Shown here piece by piece: positions 9,201 through 14,812 of a DNA stretch of 14,812 nt (position 1 is the first letter of the stretch; each line of letters begins with the position of its first letter). The stretch is from Bacteroidales bacterium UBA3824. Lineage in GTDB: Bacteria > Bacteroidota > Bacteroidia > Bacteroidales > UBA3824. The notes beneath the pieces are model-generated. The model was not told the DNA's origin, did no database searches, and saw nothing but the letters and a program-made list of their open reading frames with translations. Where the stretch lies: NCBI GenBank assembly GCA_002393195.1, contig DGIK01000044.1, positions 1 through 14,812 on the forward strand, written 5' to 3'. The position numbers and the translations under genes were made by a program.

Positions 9201-10082
9201 GCCCAAAAATACAACGCCTACCGCCTCACCTCCACACGCGAACTCGCGCTGCAAAGGCCATCCAACCCCGAAAAGAAAGCTGCCGTCTATGGTGGCATCG
9301 TATATCAATTCTCCAAGGGCGACTGGCAGGATCTCAAGGACAGCAAGGACGAGATTGTGGCGGAATTTCGCGACATTCCCGATTTTGACGACGAAGACAG
9401 CACACAACGCGCCGGCATTGGCTTCCTCAAGGGTGCACAAATAGAGGCAGAGGAAGTTACCGACATACTCCGAGAGGGCGAATACCTTGTATCTGAAGGC
9501 AGCGACGTAAACGCCACAGAAGAGAGTTTCAAGAAACTTTCCGGCTCGGGAGTCAAGATTATGCACATAGCCACGCACGGCTTTTATGAGCCAGAAGGCA
9601 AGAAAAAAAGTTTTGCAGATTACCTTACCAAGGGCAACCAAAATAGCAAAGAGGACTTGTCTCTGAGCCGCAGCGGACTGTTTTTGGCGGGTGCGGCGTC
9701 GGCTATCGACCCCAAAAAGCGCAAAGACATCCCCGAAGGTGTTGACGACGGCATACTCACCGCCAAGGAAATTTCGCGCCTCGACTTCCAAGGGCTCGAC
9801 CTCGTGGTACTCTCGGCGTGTCAGACCGGACTTGGCGCAATCACGGGCGAAGGCGTATTTGGATTGCAACGCGGATTCAAGAAGGCTGGCGCAAAGACCA
9901 TCATTATGAGCCTTTGGAAAGTGGACGATGCCGCCACCAAAGACCTTATGACCGATTTTTACAGAAACCTCACTAACGGAATGTCCAAACGAGAATCCTT
10001 TATGGAAGCACAAGAATTGCTCCGCACCAAATACAAAGACCCCAGAAAATGGGCAGCATTCATAATGGTAGATGGACAGTAA
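6285..10082 (+). CDS. Exported long TPR-CHAT family cysteine protease homologue (CHAT2)
   Basis: This 1265-residue protein has a signal peptide at residues 1-19 (ending AIAQ), two less regular TPR-like segments at about 21-105, and fifteen contiguous 42-residue TPR units at 106-735. The units resemble kinesin-light-chain TPRs, with LGE.HPDYA and GNY.EAI as their most constant parts. A linker containing QERTNFW (746-752) and a helical charged region (about 775-870) lead to the CHAT domain, about 875-1265. His1098 (IATHGFY) and Cys1179 (LSACQTGLG) form the dyad, and the end reads WAAFIMVDGQ. The start is 6 bp after the preceding stop, so translation is probably coupled. The long TPR superhelix would bind a protein partner or substrate outside the cytoplasm, and CHAT would cut it; both roles are inferred from the family. 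The last TPR unit and linker align without gaps to CHAT1, so the two are paralogues. Confidence 0.9.
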   Translation: MKQLLLTLALTMPIIAIAQSPEADNLYNKGVELYNAEQYEQAVKYFVQSDSLEKAQLDPSSQLYYRSELALASAYGNIAVDHYNNGNYNEALRLGTIVADTQKKALGEQHPDYAMTLDNLALFNAASGKLDDAILLEKKALEIRKQALGEQHADYASSLSNLADFYSGKGNFNEAFSYGNKALDIRKNTLGEQHPDYAQSLNNLATYNYYIGNYDEAIRLGNLALDIWRQVLGEAHPYYAQSLGNLADYNSKIGNYNEAIKLATKTTQIFKQALGEGHPTYAKSLNNLASYYYYVGKYSQAIQFGTTAMQIQKQVLGENHPEYAQTLNSLAEYNSKIGKYNEAISLGNQATEIIRAAYGEQHPDYAQMLSNFAGYNAEMGNYAQAISSSKKATDVLRRALGDGHSDYAKALINLAGHYSKMGDYSEAIKIGEQATEIIRNAFGDKHPEYALAIDNLANYNFQAGNTTKAIELSTLAMNIKKQALGANHPDYATSLNNLASYHAANANFNDAIKLQNSAIAIRSKALGTKHPDYATSIANLASYYSAIGNYNEAIRLGKTALDIRKNTLGEQHPDYAKSLLSLADFNSKSGNKDEAVRLVTLAMEIDRNSLGDNHPAYAASLSNLAVYYSEMGNYKEAIRLASIAMQIDEYNVGSNHPDFAASMSNLAVYYSSDGNYKEAIRLETAAAEIRRKTLGEDHPHYARSINNLAAYNLYIGNYEAASQQLNIRYNLTNTYVLKNFSTMTAQERTNFWNIHSVFFSNTLPLAAYKHPNPTSNMLAYNGQLFSKGLLLNAELEIQKLIEKSGDKNFADKWNKIRSDRATLDNLYQQPTGKRLINADSLAAVIEREEKELVESSKELGDYTRDLSINWQDIQSKLTDTDVAIEFANFVDEDKLVYVAIVLKKGMEAPELVKISTRTTDSTAYYTNSDLYNGIWQPLQKYITGVKNVYFAPSGKLHSIAIEYLPDDSGEIFAQKYNAYRLTSTRELALQRPSNPEKKAAVYGGIVYQFSKGDWQDLKDSKDEIVAEFRDIPDFDDEDSTQRAGIGFLKGAQIEAEEVTDILREGEYLVSEGSDVNATEESFKKLSGSGVKIMHIATHGFYEPEGKKKSFADYLTKGNQNSKEDLSLSRSGLFLAGAASAIDPKKRKDIPEGVDDGILTAKEISRLDFQGLDLVVLSACQTGLGAITGEGVFGLQRGFKKAGAKTIIMSLWKVDDAATKDLMTDFYRNLTNGMSKRESFMEAQELLRTKYKDPRKWAAFIMVDGQ
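6600..8489 (+). repeat. Fifteen in-frame 126-bp repeats encoding the CHAT2 TPR array
   Basis: Fifteen units of exactly 126 bp (42 codons) run without a single insertion or deletion. Each starts with a codon for Leu, Tyr, Phe or Val followed by Gly, then usually xxHPxYA. The units are diverged but share short near-identical patches. The longest I noticed is 38 identical bases at 6837-6874 and 7971-8008, exactly nine units apart. Confidence 0.93.
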
Positions 10083-10083
10083 G

Positions 10084-10146
10084 AGGAAAGAGGAATGAGG
10101 AATGAGGAATGAGAAATGAGGAATGAGAAATGAGGAATGAGGAATC
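10084..10146 (+). repeat. Heptanucleotide tandem repeat (AGGAATG)n
   Basis: Nine head-to-tail 7-base units fill most of the gap between CHAT2 and the next gene. The units are mainly AGGAATG, with AGAAATG twice, AGGAAAG first and AGGAATC last. The strand is purine-rich throughout. An A-rich stretch with two copies of AAATCAAC (10157-10172) follows and leads to the start codon at 10182. No hairpin terminator or promoter was seen in this 99-bp gap. Confidence 0.9.
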
Positions 10147-10181
10147 AACAAAACGAAAATCAACAAATCAACAAATCGAAA

Positions 10182-10904
10182 ATGAAAAAACTTGCATTTT
10201 TAATATTGATTTTGAGCGTGATGCCGTTCAAAATGATGGCTCAGGACGAGCCGAGTGGCGAATTGTCGTCTATAATGTCTGCGTTCAAGGACTATTGCCT
10301 ACGTGCAGCCAACGCCGCCGCCAATTGCGACGTGGACGACCTCGCCGCCTGCATCGAAAATTGGGAACCCGGCGAATACGATTCGGAAGGCAACACCATC
10401 AAGGCAGAAATTCTCAATTACAACGACGAGGAAATCACCTACATCAATTTTGGACAATTGGACTGCATCAACTGCACCCAAGAGAGCATTGTGGGTATGC
10501 ACTTCGGTTTTATGCCACAAGCCGTTGATAGTTGGATAACCAACCACTGCGAACCGACGCTCGTTGCCGACGCTCACGCGCTCAGGGCTGGCGAAGACGC
10601 CGTAGAATTGGAATTTGCAGTACGCGCATTGCAACCCAAGGGCAAGGCGACATACACCACCGACGGCACCGGCGACATCGAAATGTTTGTTGTAGCAGAA
10701 AAAGGCGGCAACATCAACCTATCCATCCACTCCATAGAAAAGCCAGACCGCAACGGCAACATCAAGGAAACCACCCTTGCCGACAATTCGGGCGCACAGT
10801 CGGCTCAATTGGCTTGGAGTATGTACCGCAACGGCACAATCGAGTTCACCGTAGAAAACACCAGCGACAAGGAGATAAGCTTCATCATCGCGAAAAAGAT
10901 GTAA
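10182..10904 (+). CDS. Small secreted protein of unknown function, last gene of the CHAT operon
   Basis: I do not recognise this 240-residue protein. The start at 10182 is chosen because a textbook signal peptide begins there (MKK, hydrophobic core 4-16, ending MMAQ). The in-frame ATG at 10137 lies inside the heptanucleotide repeat and would add a polar Asn/Gln-rich leader. The mature protein is acidic and has six cysteines (39, 49, 57, 95, 98, 123), including DCINC, enough for three disulfides in the envelope. Residues about 165-240 look like beta strands and end in AWSMYRNGTIEFTVENTSD, a pattern reminiscent of GOLD or PPC-type beta sandwiches. That resemblance is weak. It lies 99 bp after CHAT2 without a visible terminator or promoter, so it probably belongs to the same transcript. 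Confidence 0.75.
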   Translation: MKKLAFLILILSVMPFKMMAQDEPSGELSSIMSAFKDYCLRAANAAANCDVDDLAACIENWEPGEYDSEGNTIKAEILNYNDEEITYINFGQLDCINCTQESIVGMHFGFMPQAVDSWITNHCEPTLVADAHALRAGEDAVELEFAVRALQPKGKATYTTDGTGDIEMFVVAEKGGNINLSIHSIEKPDRNGNIKETTLADNSGAQSAQLAWSMYRNGTIEFTVENTSDKEISFIIAKKM

Positions 10905-10910
10905 AAAAAT

Positions 10911-10940
10911 TTGCCACTCCCAAAAATTGCACTATATTTG
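10911..10940 (+). promoter_or_regulatory. Promoter of the zinc-ribbon/TPM pair
   Basis: TTG at 10911-10913, a 19-bp spacer and TATATTTG at 10933-10940 form an exact match to the Bacteroidetes -33/-7 consensus. The predicted start near 10946 leaves a leader of about 35 nt before the ATG at 10980. This also argues against the in-frame ATG at 10911 as the true start. Confidence 0.8.
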
Positions 10941-10979
10941 CTGTCGGAAAAGACAAAAAACTACAAAAACGACAATACA

Positions 10980-12095
10980 ATGGATACAACCGTCTTGAAA
11001 TGTCCTGGCTGCGGCTCGCCACTGCCATACAACGCCTCCATCGGAAAATGGAAATGCGAGGCGTGCGGCAGCGTATATGACGCCATACAGGTAATGCAGA
11101 TGACACAGGACTCCGACAAGGACATCGACATCAATAAGCAAAAACCACAGACTCCGCCCACGCCCCCACCCTACATCACCAACGATGTGCCGGGCGCACC
11201 GCCAGTGAGCGACTACGAGCCACAACCTGACCTCGATGTTTACCGCTGCAAAAACTGCGGCGCAGAGATGGTGGCGGACGAAACCACGGCAGCCACTTTC
11301 TGCGTATATTGTGGCAGCACGTCAATATTGAAAAGCCGGCTCGAAGGCGAATTTCGCCCGTCGAGGGTGGTGCCGTTCTCCAAAACCAAGGAGGACGCCA
11401 TCAATGCCTTCAAGAACCTCATGCACACCGAAAATTTTGTCCCAAACGACTTCACCAAGGAATCCAACATCGAGAAAATCACCGGCGTTTACATCCCATT
11501 CTGGCTGTATTCGGGCACGGCGCAAGGCCACCTGAGAGGCAAACTTCACAATGTAACATCTTGGCGTTCTGGTGATTATCGTTACACAAAGACCGACATC
11601 TACGATGTGGAGAGGGCTGGCAGCGTGGCATTCACGGGCATACCCGCCGACGGTTCCAAAAAGTTTGACGACGACACGATGGATTCCATAGAACCATTTG
11701 ACCTCTCTGGACTCAAACAGTTTAACTACGCCTACCTCTCCAACTATCTCGCTGAAAAATACGACGTTACCGCCGAGGAAGACCAGGAACGCGCCGCCGG
11801 ACGTATGAAAAACACCATCTACTCTCACCTAAAATCCACTGTGGGCGGCGCACTCATCGGCGAACAACAGCACGTTCAAGAGCAAATATCCAACGTGGAA
11901 TACGTGATGCTCCCCGTATATATGCTCAATACATTCTGGAAAGGCAAGCCCTACATCTTTGCCATGAACGGACAGACCGGCAAACTCGTCGGCGACGTCC
12001 CGGTTGACCACGGCAAACGATTCAGGTCGTTCCTGATTACTGCGGCTATATGCAGCGCGATAGCATACCTGATTGTTACAATGTTCATAATGTAA
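10980..12095 (+). CDS. Double zinc-ribbon (TFIIB-type) protein with C-terminal membrane anchor
   Basis: This 371-residue protein carries two CxxC...CxxC zinc ribbons: Cys8/11/26/29 (CPGC, CEAC) and Cys90/93/108/111 (CKNC, CVYC). A low-complexity Pro/Gln/Asp linker at about 42-85 joins them. The middle (about 125-345) is a mixed alpha/beta region including YIPFWLYSG and VMLPVYML, features I associate with proteins annotated as TFIIB-type zinc-ribbon-containing. Residues 350-370 are one hydrophobic segment at the very end, so it is probably tail-anchored with the ribbons in the cytoplasm; there is no signal peptide. The start at 10980 puts the first ribbon at the N terminus and lies downstream of the promoter. 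The TPM gene follows after 5 bp. The zinc ribbons could bind nucleic acid or be structural; the role is unknown. Confidence 0.85.
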   Translation: MDTTVLKCPGCGSPLPYNASIGKWKCEACGSVYDAIQVMQMTQDSDKDIDINKQKPQTPPTPPPYITNDVPGAPPVSDYEPQPDLDVYRCKNCGAEMVADETTAATFCVYCGSTSILKSRLEGEFRPSRVVPFSKTKEDAINAFKNLMHTENFVPNDFTKESNIEKITGVYIPFWLYSGTAQGHLRGKLHNVTSWRSGDYRYTKTDIYDVERAGSVAFTGIPADGSKKFDDDTMDSIEPFDLSGLKQFNYAYLSNYLAEKYDVTAEEDQERAAGRMKNTIYSHLKSTVGGALIGEQQHVQEQISNVEYVMLPVYMLNTFWKGKPYIFAMNGQTGKLVGDVPVDHGKRFRSFLITAAICSAIAYLIVTMFIM

Positions 12096-12100
12096 TAGCC

Positions 12101-12988
12101 ATGACACGAATCATCTACATATTAATAATTGCAATACTCCTGCCGCTATCATCAATGGCACAAGAGTGGTTGCAAGACGTGGAGCGCACCGCCCAAGACC
12201 CTCAAATCCACAAACAGGACATCCTCGACCGCATGGCAAATGACCCTAACCGTCGCGAGATAGCCACGCGAGCCGCTCTCAACACCCCATACGTAAAGCC
12301 CGAATACAAGGTGTATGACTTTGCCGGCGTACTGAGCGACACCGACATAGAAAACATCAGGACGCGCATCAACGCCATGATCAAGGAAAACCAATTGGAT
12401 GCAGCGGTGGTTTTCATCAGCGAATCCAACTGGTTTGACTTCGACAACGAGGAGTTTTGCAAAGATTTTTACGATTATAACGATTTCGGCTGCGGACCTC
12501 TGCACGACGGCATCTGTTTTGTAATCAACATTGCAACACGCCGATTTGCAATATTCGATACCGGCACACCAACACAATACAGCGTGGTCGGCAGCAACCT
12601 CTACAAATACGAAACCGAAATCCTCCAGCCATACTTCCGCAACGGCGACTATGCCGGCGGCGTTGTAGAATGTATCAGCGAGTTTGAAAGAGACTTCCTC
12701 TACGAGCGCGACACCCCATGGTGGCAGCGTCCCGAATATTGGATTGCATTTGGCATAGCATTGCTATTGAGCTTCATAATAGTAATGATACGCTCCCGCC
12801 GCAAATGCAAAATCCAAAAAGCAGTACTCGCCACCAACTACGAAGTGCCCAATTCGTTCAAACTTACCATCAAACGCGACACCTTCATCTCCACCCACAC
12901 CACCAAGCAGTATATCCCGCCAAGCAGTTCAGGCGGAGGCGGCAGCAGCTCCGGCACGTCGCACAGCGGCGGCTCGGGCGGATGGTAA
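12101..12988 (+). CDS. TPM-domain membrane protein
   Basis: This 295-residue protein has a signal peptide (residues 1-21, ending SSMAQ). A TPM domain follows at about 69-200, recognised from YDFAGVLSDTDIENIRTRI, the strand AAVVFISES and the HDGICFVINIATRRFAIFDTG segment. A transmembrane helix lies at 213-231, followed by basic RSRRK. The tail is about 65 residues and ends in a Gly/Ser-rich stretch (275-295, SSSGGGG to SGGW), typical of YgcG-like TPM proteins. The topology would place TPM in the periplasm and the tail in the cytoplasm. Some TPM proteins have reported phosphatase activity and others assist membrane-complex assembly; nothing here decides between these. The start at 12101 is 5 bp after the zinc-ribbon stop. 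The longer in-frame ATG at 12050 overlaps that gene and would bury the signal peptide. Confidence 0.88.
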   Translation: MTRIIYILIIAILLPLSSMAQEWLQDVERTAQDPQIHKQDILDRMANDPNRREIATRAALNTPYVKPEYKVYDFAGVLSDTDIENIRTRINAMIKENQLDAAVVFISESNWFDFDNEEFCKDFYDYNDFGCGPLHDGICFVINIATRRFAIFDTGTPTQYSVVGSNLYKYETEILQPYFRNGDYAGGVVECISEFERDFLYERDTPWWQRPEYWIAFGIALLLSFIIVMIRSRRKCKIQKAVLATNYEVPNSFKLTIKRDTFISTHTTKQYIPPSSSGGGGSSSGTSHSGGSGGW

Positions 12989-13011
12989 TAGGATTAGTCG
13001 GTGGAATAATT

Positions 13012-13132
13012 GTGCACATTCTTTTGATATGCACAAAAAATCGAAAAATTTGTGCACGTCGCCAAAATATGCACAAAAAAATCGAAAAATTTGTGCACGT
13101 TGTTGAAATATGCACAAAAAATAGTATATTTG
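13012..13132 (+). repeat. Three tandem 40-41 bp units upstream of fic (probable operator array)
   Basis: Units start with GTGCAC at 13012, 13052 and 13093 and carry a second element, ATATGCACAAAAAA, 16 bases further on (TGCACA at 13030, 13070 and 13111). Units 1 and 2 continue with TCGAAAAATTT. In unit 3 that end is replaced by TAGTATATTTG, which holds the -7 box. Each TGCACAAA and the following TTTGTGCA form an 8-bp dyad (13030-13056 and 13070-13097). Together this looks like repeated protein-binding sites on roughly the same face of the DNA. The binding protein is unknown; the Fic protein itself is one candidate. Confidence 0.85.
13103..13132 (+). promoter_or_regulatory. fic: Promoter of fic
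   Basis: TTG at 13103-13105, a 19-bp spacer and TATATTTG at 13125-13132 match the Bacteroidetes consensus exactly. The promoter lies inside the third repeat unit, so a protein on that unit would touch RNA polymerase. The predicted start near 13138 gives a leader of about 24 nt before the ATG at 13162. Confidence 0.82.
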
Positions 13133-13161
13133 CGGTATTAATCATAAAAACCGAAAGCGAT

Positions 13162-14217
13162 ATGAACTCATTACCGTACAGCATTGATTTTGACGACGTT
13201 AAGATATTAAAAGCCCTCAACAAAGCCAATCACAAATTGGGGCAACTTAACGGCGCAATCAACCTTTTGCCCAATCCGTATGTTATTTTCAACGCTATAA
13301 CCTTGGGCGAGGCTAAGGAATCGTCGGAAATCGAAAACATCGTTACCACTTTCGACGAGTTGTTTAAGGAGATGTCGTATTCCAAAACCAACCCCGCCTC
13401 AAAAGAGGTGCTCAACTACCGCAGGGCAATGCTTCACGGTTTTGAATTAATCAAAAAAAACGGTTTTCTGAGTGCAAACCACATCATAGAAATTCACCGC
13501 ATTGTGGAACCTGGCGCAGGCGACATCCGACGTCTGCCCGGCACCGTAATCAAAAACACCAAGACGGGCGAGGTAATGCACACTCCACCACAAGATTACG
13601 ACGAAATAATACGCTACCTCTCAAACCTCGAACAATACATCAACGCCGACGATTTGGAAGATACCGACGCAATCTTGAAAATGGCGGCGATACATTTTCA
13701 ATTTGAATCGATACACCCGTTTTACGATGGCAACGGTCGCACAGGGCGCATTATCAACATACTTTACTTGACGCTGTCAAAAAAACTCGACATTCCGATT
13801 CTCTATCTCAGCAAATATATCAACCGCAACCGAACCAAATATTACCAACTCCTCAACGAAACGCAACAGGATTTGAGCAAAATCAAAAACTTCCTATTGT
13901 TTATGATTGAGGGAGTTAGCGAGATGTCGGACTTTACGCTCAATTTCATCAACTCGTTTGTTGACACAATGCACACGGCAGCCGAGGTCATCAAAGAGCG
14001 TTGCGGCAAAACATATTCGCCAACGCTTTTAGAGCATTTGTTTTATGATTTTTATACTAAAAATGAGTATCTTTGCCACAAAATGGACATCTCGCGCAAC
14101 ACAGCGGGCAAATATCTCCGCGACCTTGCGCAGGCAGGCATCCTCATCGAGGAAAAAATCGGCAAAACAAAACTTTACAAAAATGCGTTTTTATATAATC
14201 TTATAAAGACTTGGTAA
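13162..14217 (+). CDS. fic: Fic family protein adenylyltransferase with C-terminal winged-helix-like region
   Basis: Fic proteins usually transfer AMP from ATP to a hydroxyl on target proteins. This one has 351 residues. The N-terminal Fic_N-like part (about 1-75) contains the class II autoinhibitory motif (S/T)xxxE(G/N) as Ser54, Glu58 and Asn59. The Fic core follows, with the complete active-site motif HPFYDGNGRTGR at 185-196, including catalytic His185 and phosphate-binding Arg196. Residues about 280-345 resemble a winged helix (DISRNTAGKYLRDLAQAGIL, then basic EKIGKTKLYKN). The open frame runs upstream to 12718, but that part overlaps the TPM gene and translates the operator repeats; 13162 is right because it follows the promoter and begins the Fic_N domain. 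It is a stand-alone gene and I saw no antitoxin partner. It looks active but self-inhibited; targets are unknown. Confidence 0.93.
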   Translation: MNSLPYSIDFDDVKILKALNKANHKLGQLNGAINLLPNPYVIFNAITLGEAKESSEIENIVTTFDELFKEMSYSKTNPASKEVLNYRRAMLHGFELIKKNGFLSANHIIEIHRIVEPGAGDIRRLPGTVIKNTKTGEVMHTPPQDYDEIIRYLSNLEQYINADDLEDTDAILKMAAIHFQFESIHPFYDGNGRTGRIINILYLTLSKKLDIPILYLSKYINRNRTKYYQLLNETQQDLSKIKNFLLFMIEGVSEMSDFTLNFINSFVDTMHTAAEVIKERCGKTYSPTLLEHLFYDFYTKNEYLCHKMDISRNTAGKYLRDLAQAGILIEEKIGKTKLYKNAFLYNLIKTW

Positions 14218-14276
14218 GGAGCAACGCACAATTGCAACCGTTTGCGTAGTTTTTGTGCAAGAAAACAGACGTATTA

Positions 14277-14316
14277 TACGCCGCCAAGGAGATTAATTGC
14301 CTACCTTAGCGGCGTA
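14277..14316. other. Dyad between fic and the GH97 gene (terminator or operator)
   Basis: Arms 14277-14289 and 14304-14316 pair over 13 positions with one mismatch around a 14-nt loop. The sequence after it, AATTTATAAT, is A/T-rich but has no T-run, so it is a poor intrinsic terminator. It overlaps the weak promoter candidate of the next gene, which makes an operator equally possible. Confidence 0.6.
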
Positions 14317-14322
14317 AATTTA
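14293..14322 (+). promoter_or_regulatory. Weak promoter candidate for the GH97 gene
   Basis: TAAATTTA at 14315-14322 differs from TAnnTTTG only in the last base. TTA at 14293-14295 lies the same 19 bp upstream as in the other promoters here. The implied leader of about 16 nt is short, so the call is tentative. Confidence 0.35.
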
Positions 14323-14344
14323 TAATCCTAAACTCGTACAAACA

Positions 14345-14812
14345 ATGAACACAAAAACATTAATCGCAACACTCTTGGTTGCAGCGGCATTGGACGCCTC
14401 GGCTCAACTCAAAAGTCCGTCCGGCAACCTCCAATGCGACTACGGCGTTGACAATGGACAGCCGTATTACACGCTCAGTTTCAATGGCAAGACCGTCATC
14501 GACAAGTCGCACCTCGGATTTGTCCTCACGCCCAACACACACCGCGACTTCACCTACAAGGAGGATGTCAACGACCAAAATGTAGATCTGACCACCGGAT
14601 TTAAAATCACCGCCGAAAAATCCTCCAACTTCTCCGAAACTTGGCGACCTGTATGGGGCGAAGAGTCTGAGATTAAGAGCAGTTACAACGAAATGGCGGT
14701 AACATTCCAGCAGTCTCAGACCAACAAGGAATTTACAGTGAGATTCCGCCTATTTGACGACGGACTGGGATTCCGCTACGAATTTGAGCGCAAAAATGGC
14801 GTCAACTATTTC
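14345..14812 (+). CDS. GH97 family glycoside hydrolase, N-terminal part (3' end outside window)
   Basis: The frame is open from the ATG at 14345 to the window edge, giving 156 residues. Residues 1-21 form a signal peptide (ending DASAQ). The mature start follows the GH97 N-terminal beta-sandwich pattern: LKSPSGNLQCDYGVDNGQ, then PYYTLSFNGKTVIDKSHLGF, later ETWRPVWGEESEI, SYNEMAVTFQ and FRLFDDGLGFRYEF. GH97 includes SusB-type calcium-dependent alpha-glucosidases and alpha-galactosidases, about 700 residues long, mostly periplasmic in Bacteroidetes. The catalytic barrel that separates inverting from retaining members lies outside the window, so the substrate cannot be told. No link with the xylose genes at the other end can be shown. 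Confidence 0.9.
   Translation, partial: MNTKTLIATLLVAAALDASAQLKSPSGNLQCDYGVDNGQPYYTLSFNGKTVIDKSHLGFVLTPNTHRDFTYKEDVNDQNVDLTTGFKITAEKSSNFSETWRPVWGEESEIKSSYNEMAVTFQQSQTNKEFTVRFRLFDDGLGFRYEFERKNGVNYF

Noticed and set aside
8640..10166. 508-codon open frame on the - strand opposite the CHAT2 gene
   Set aside because: It is antisense to the conserved CHAT domain, its N terminus is a translation of the heptanucleotide repeat, and its composition shows no domain. It is a shadow of codon bias.
10130..10528. 132-codon + strand frame beginning in the heptanucleotide repeat
   Set aside because: It overlaps the signal-peptide-bearing gene at 10182 in another frame and its translation is Arg/Gln/His-rich, typical of an off-frame reading.
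10911..10979. Upstream ATG extending the zinc-ribbon protein by 23 codons
   Set aside because: The ATG coincides with the -33 box of a consensus promoter, so it would not be transcribed from it. The CPGC ribbon starts near the later ATG.
13012..13132. CRISPR array
   Set aside because: There are only three units of about 40 bp, contiguous with no unique spacers, no cas genes nearby, and the last unit is a promoter.
12718..13161. Upstream extension of the fic frame by 148 codons
   Set aside because: It overlaps the TPM gene in another frame and then translates the operator repeats and promoter. The Fic_N domain starts right at 13162.
13162..14217. Fic-antitoxin (FicTA) toxin-antitoxin module
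   Set aside because: The inhibitory helix motif is inside the Fic protein itself (class II), and no small antitoxin gene lies directly upstream or downstream.

Overview
The window looks like chromosomal DNA from a member of the Bacteroidota, most likely a Bacteroidales. Three promoters carry the -7 box TAnnTTTG typical of that phylum. No Shine-Dalgarno sequences are evident and start codons sit in A/T-rich leaders. Six of the encoded proteins have a Sec signal peptide ending in Ala-Gln, and a GH97 glycosidase of the SusB type begins at the right edge. All genes read on the + strand. I saw no tRNA, rRNA, insertion sequence, integrase or CRISPR array, and no gene-free stretch exceeds 300 bases.

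Layout. (1) 1-2392: the end of xylulokinase (xylB, cut by the left edge) and a complete class II xylose isomerase (xylA), closed by a strong intrinsic terminator at 2427-2471. Together they turn xylose into xylulose 5-phosphate. (2) 2490-10904: a probable operon of four exported proteins. It holds a TPR-CHAT protease homologue (823 aa), an unrecognised secreted protein (402 aa), a second TPR-CHAT protein (1265 aa) with fifteen contiguous 42-residue TPR units, and, after a heptanucleotide repeat tract, a small cysteine-containing secreted protein (240 aa). Both CHAT proteins keep the His-Cys dyad. (3) 10911-12988: a promoter, a cytoplasmic or tail-anchored double zinc-ribbon protein, and a TPM-domain protein 5 bp downstream. 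(4) 13012-14217: a Fic family AMP-transferase with its own inhibitory motif and a C-terminal winged-helix-like region, preceded by three tandem 40-41 bp units that end in its promoter. (5) 14277-14812: a dyad, a weak promoter candidate and the first 156 codons of a GH97 glycoside hydrolase.

The best candidate for an undescribed system is the exported double-CHAT operon. The characterised prokaryotic TPR-CHAT proteases I know of (Craspase, gasdermin-activating CHATs) act inside the cell. Here two catalytically intact CHAT proteins flank an unknown secreted protein with a long Ala/Gly-rich apolar segment. This arrangement would suit proteolytic activation of a cell-envelope partner, but that is inference. 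The second lead is the tandem operator-like array upstream of fic, which suggests autoregulation. Functions were assigned by reading motifs, without database searches.
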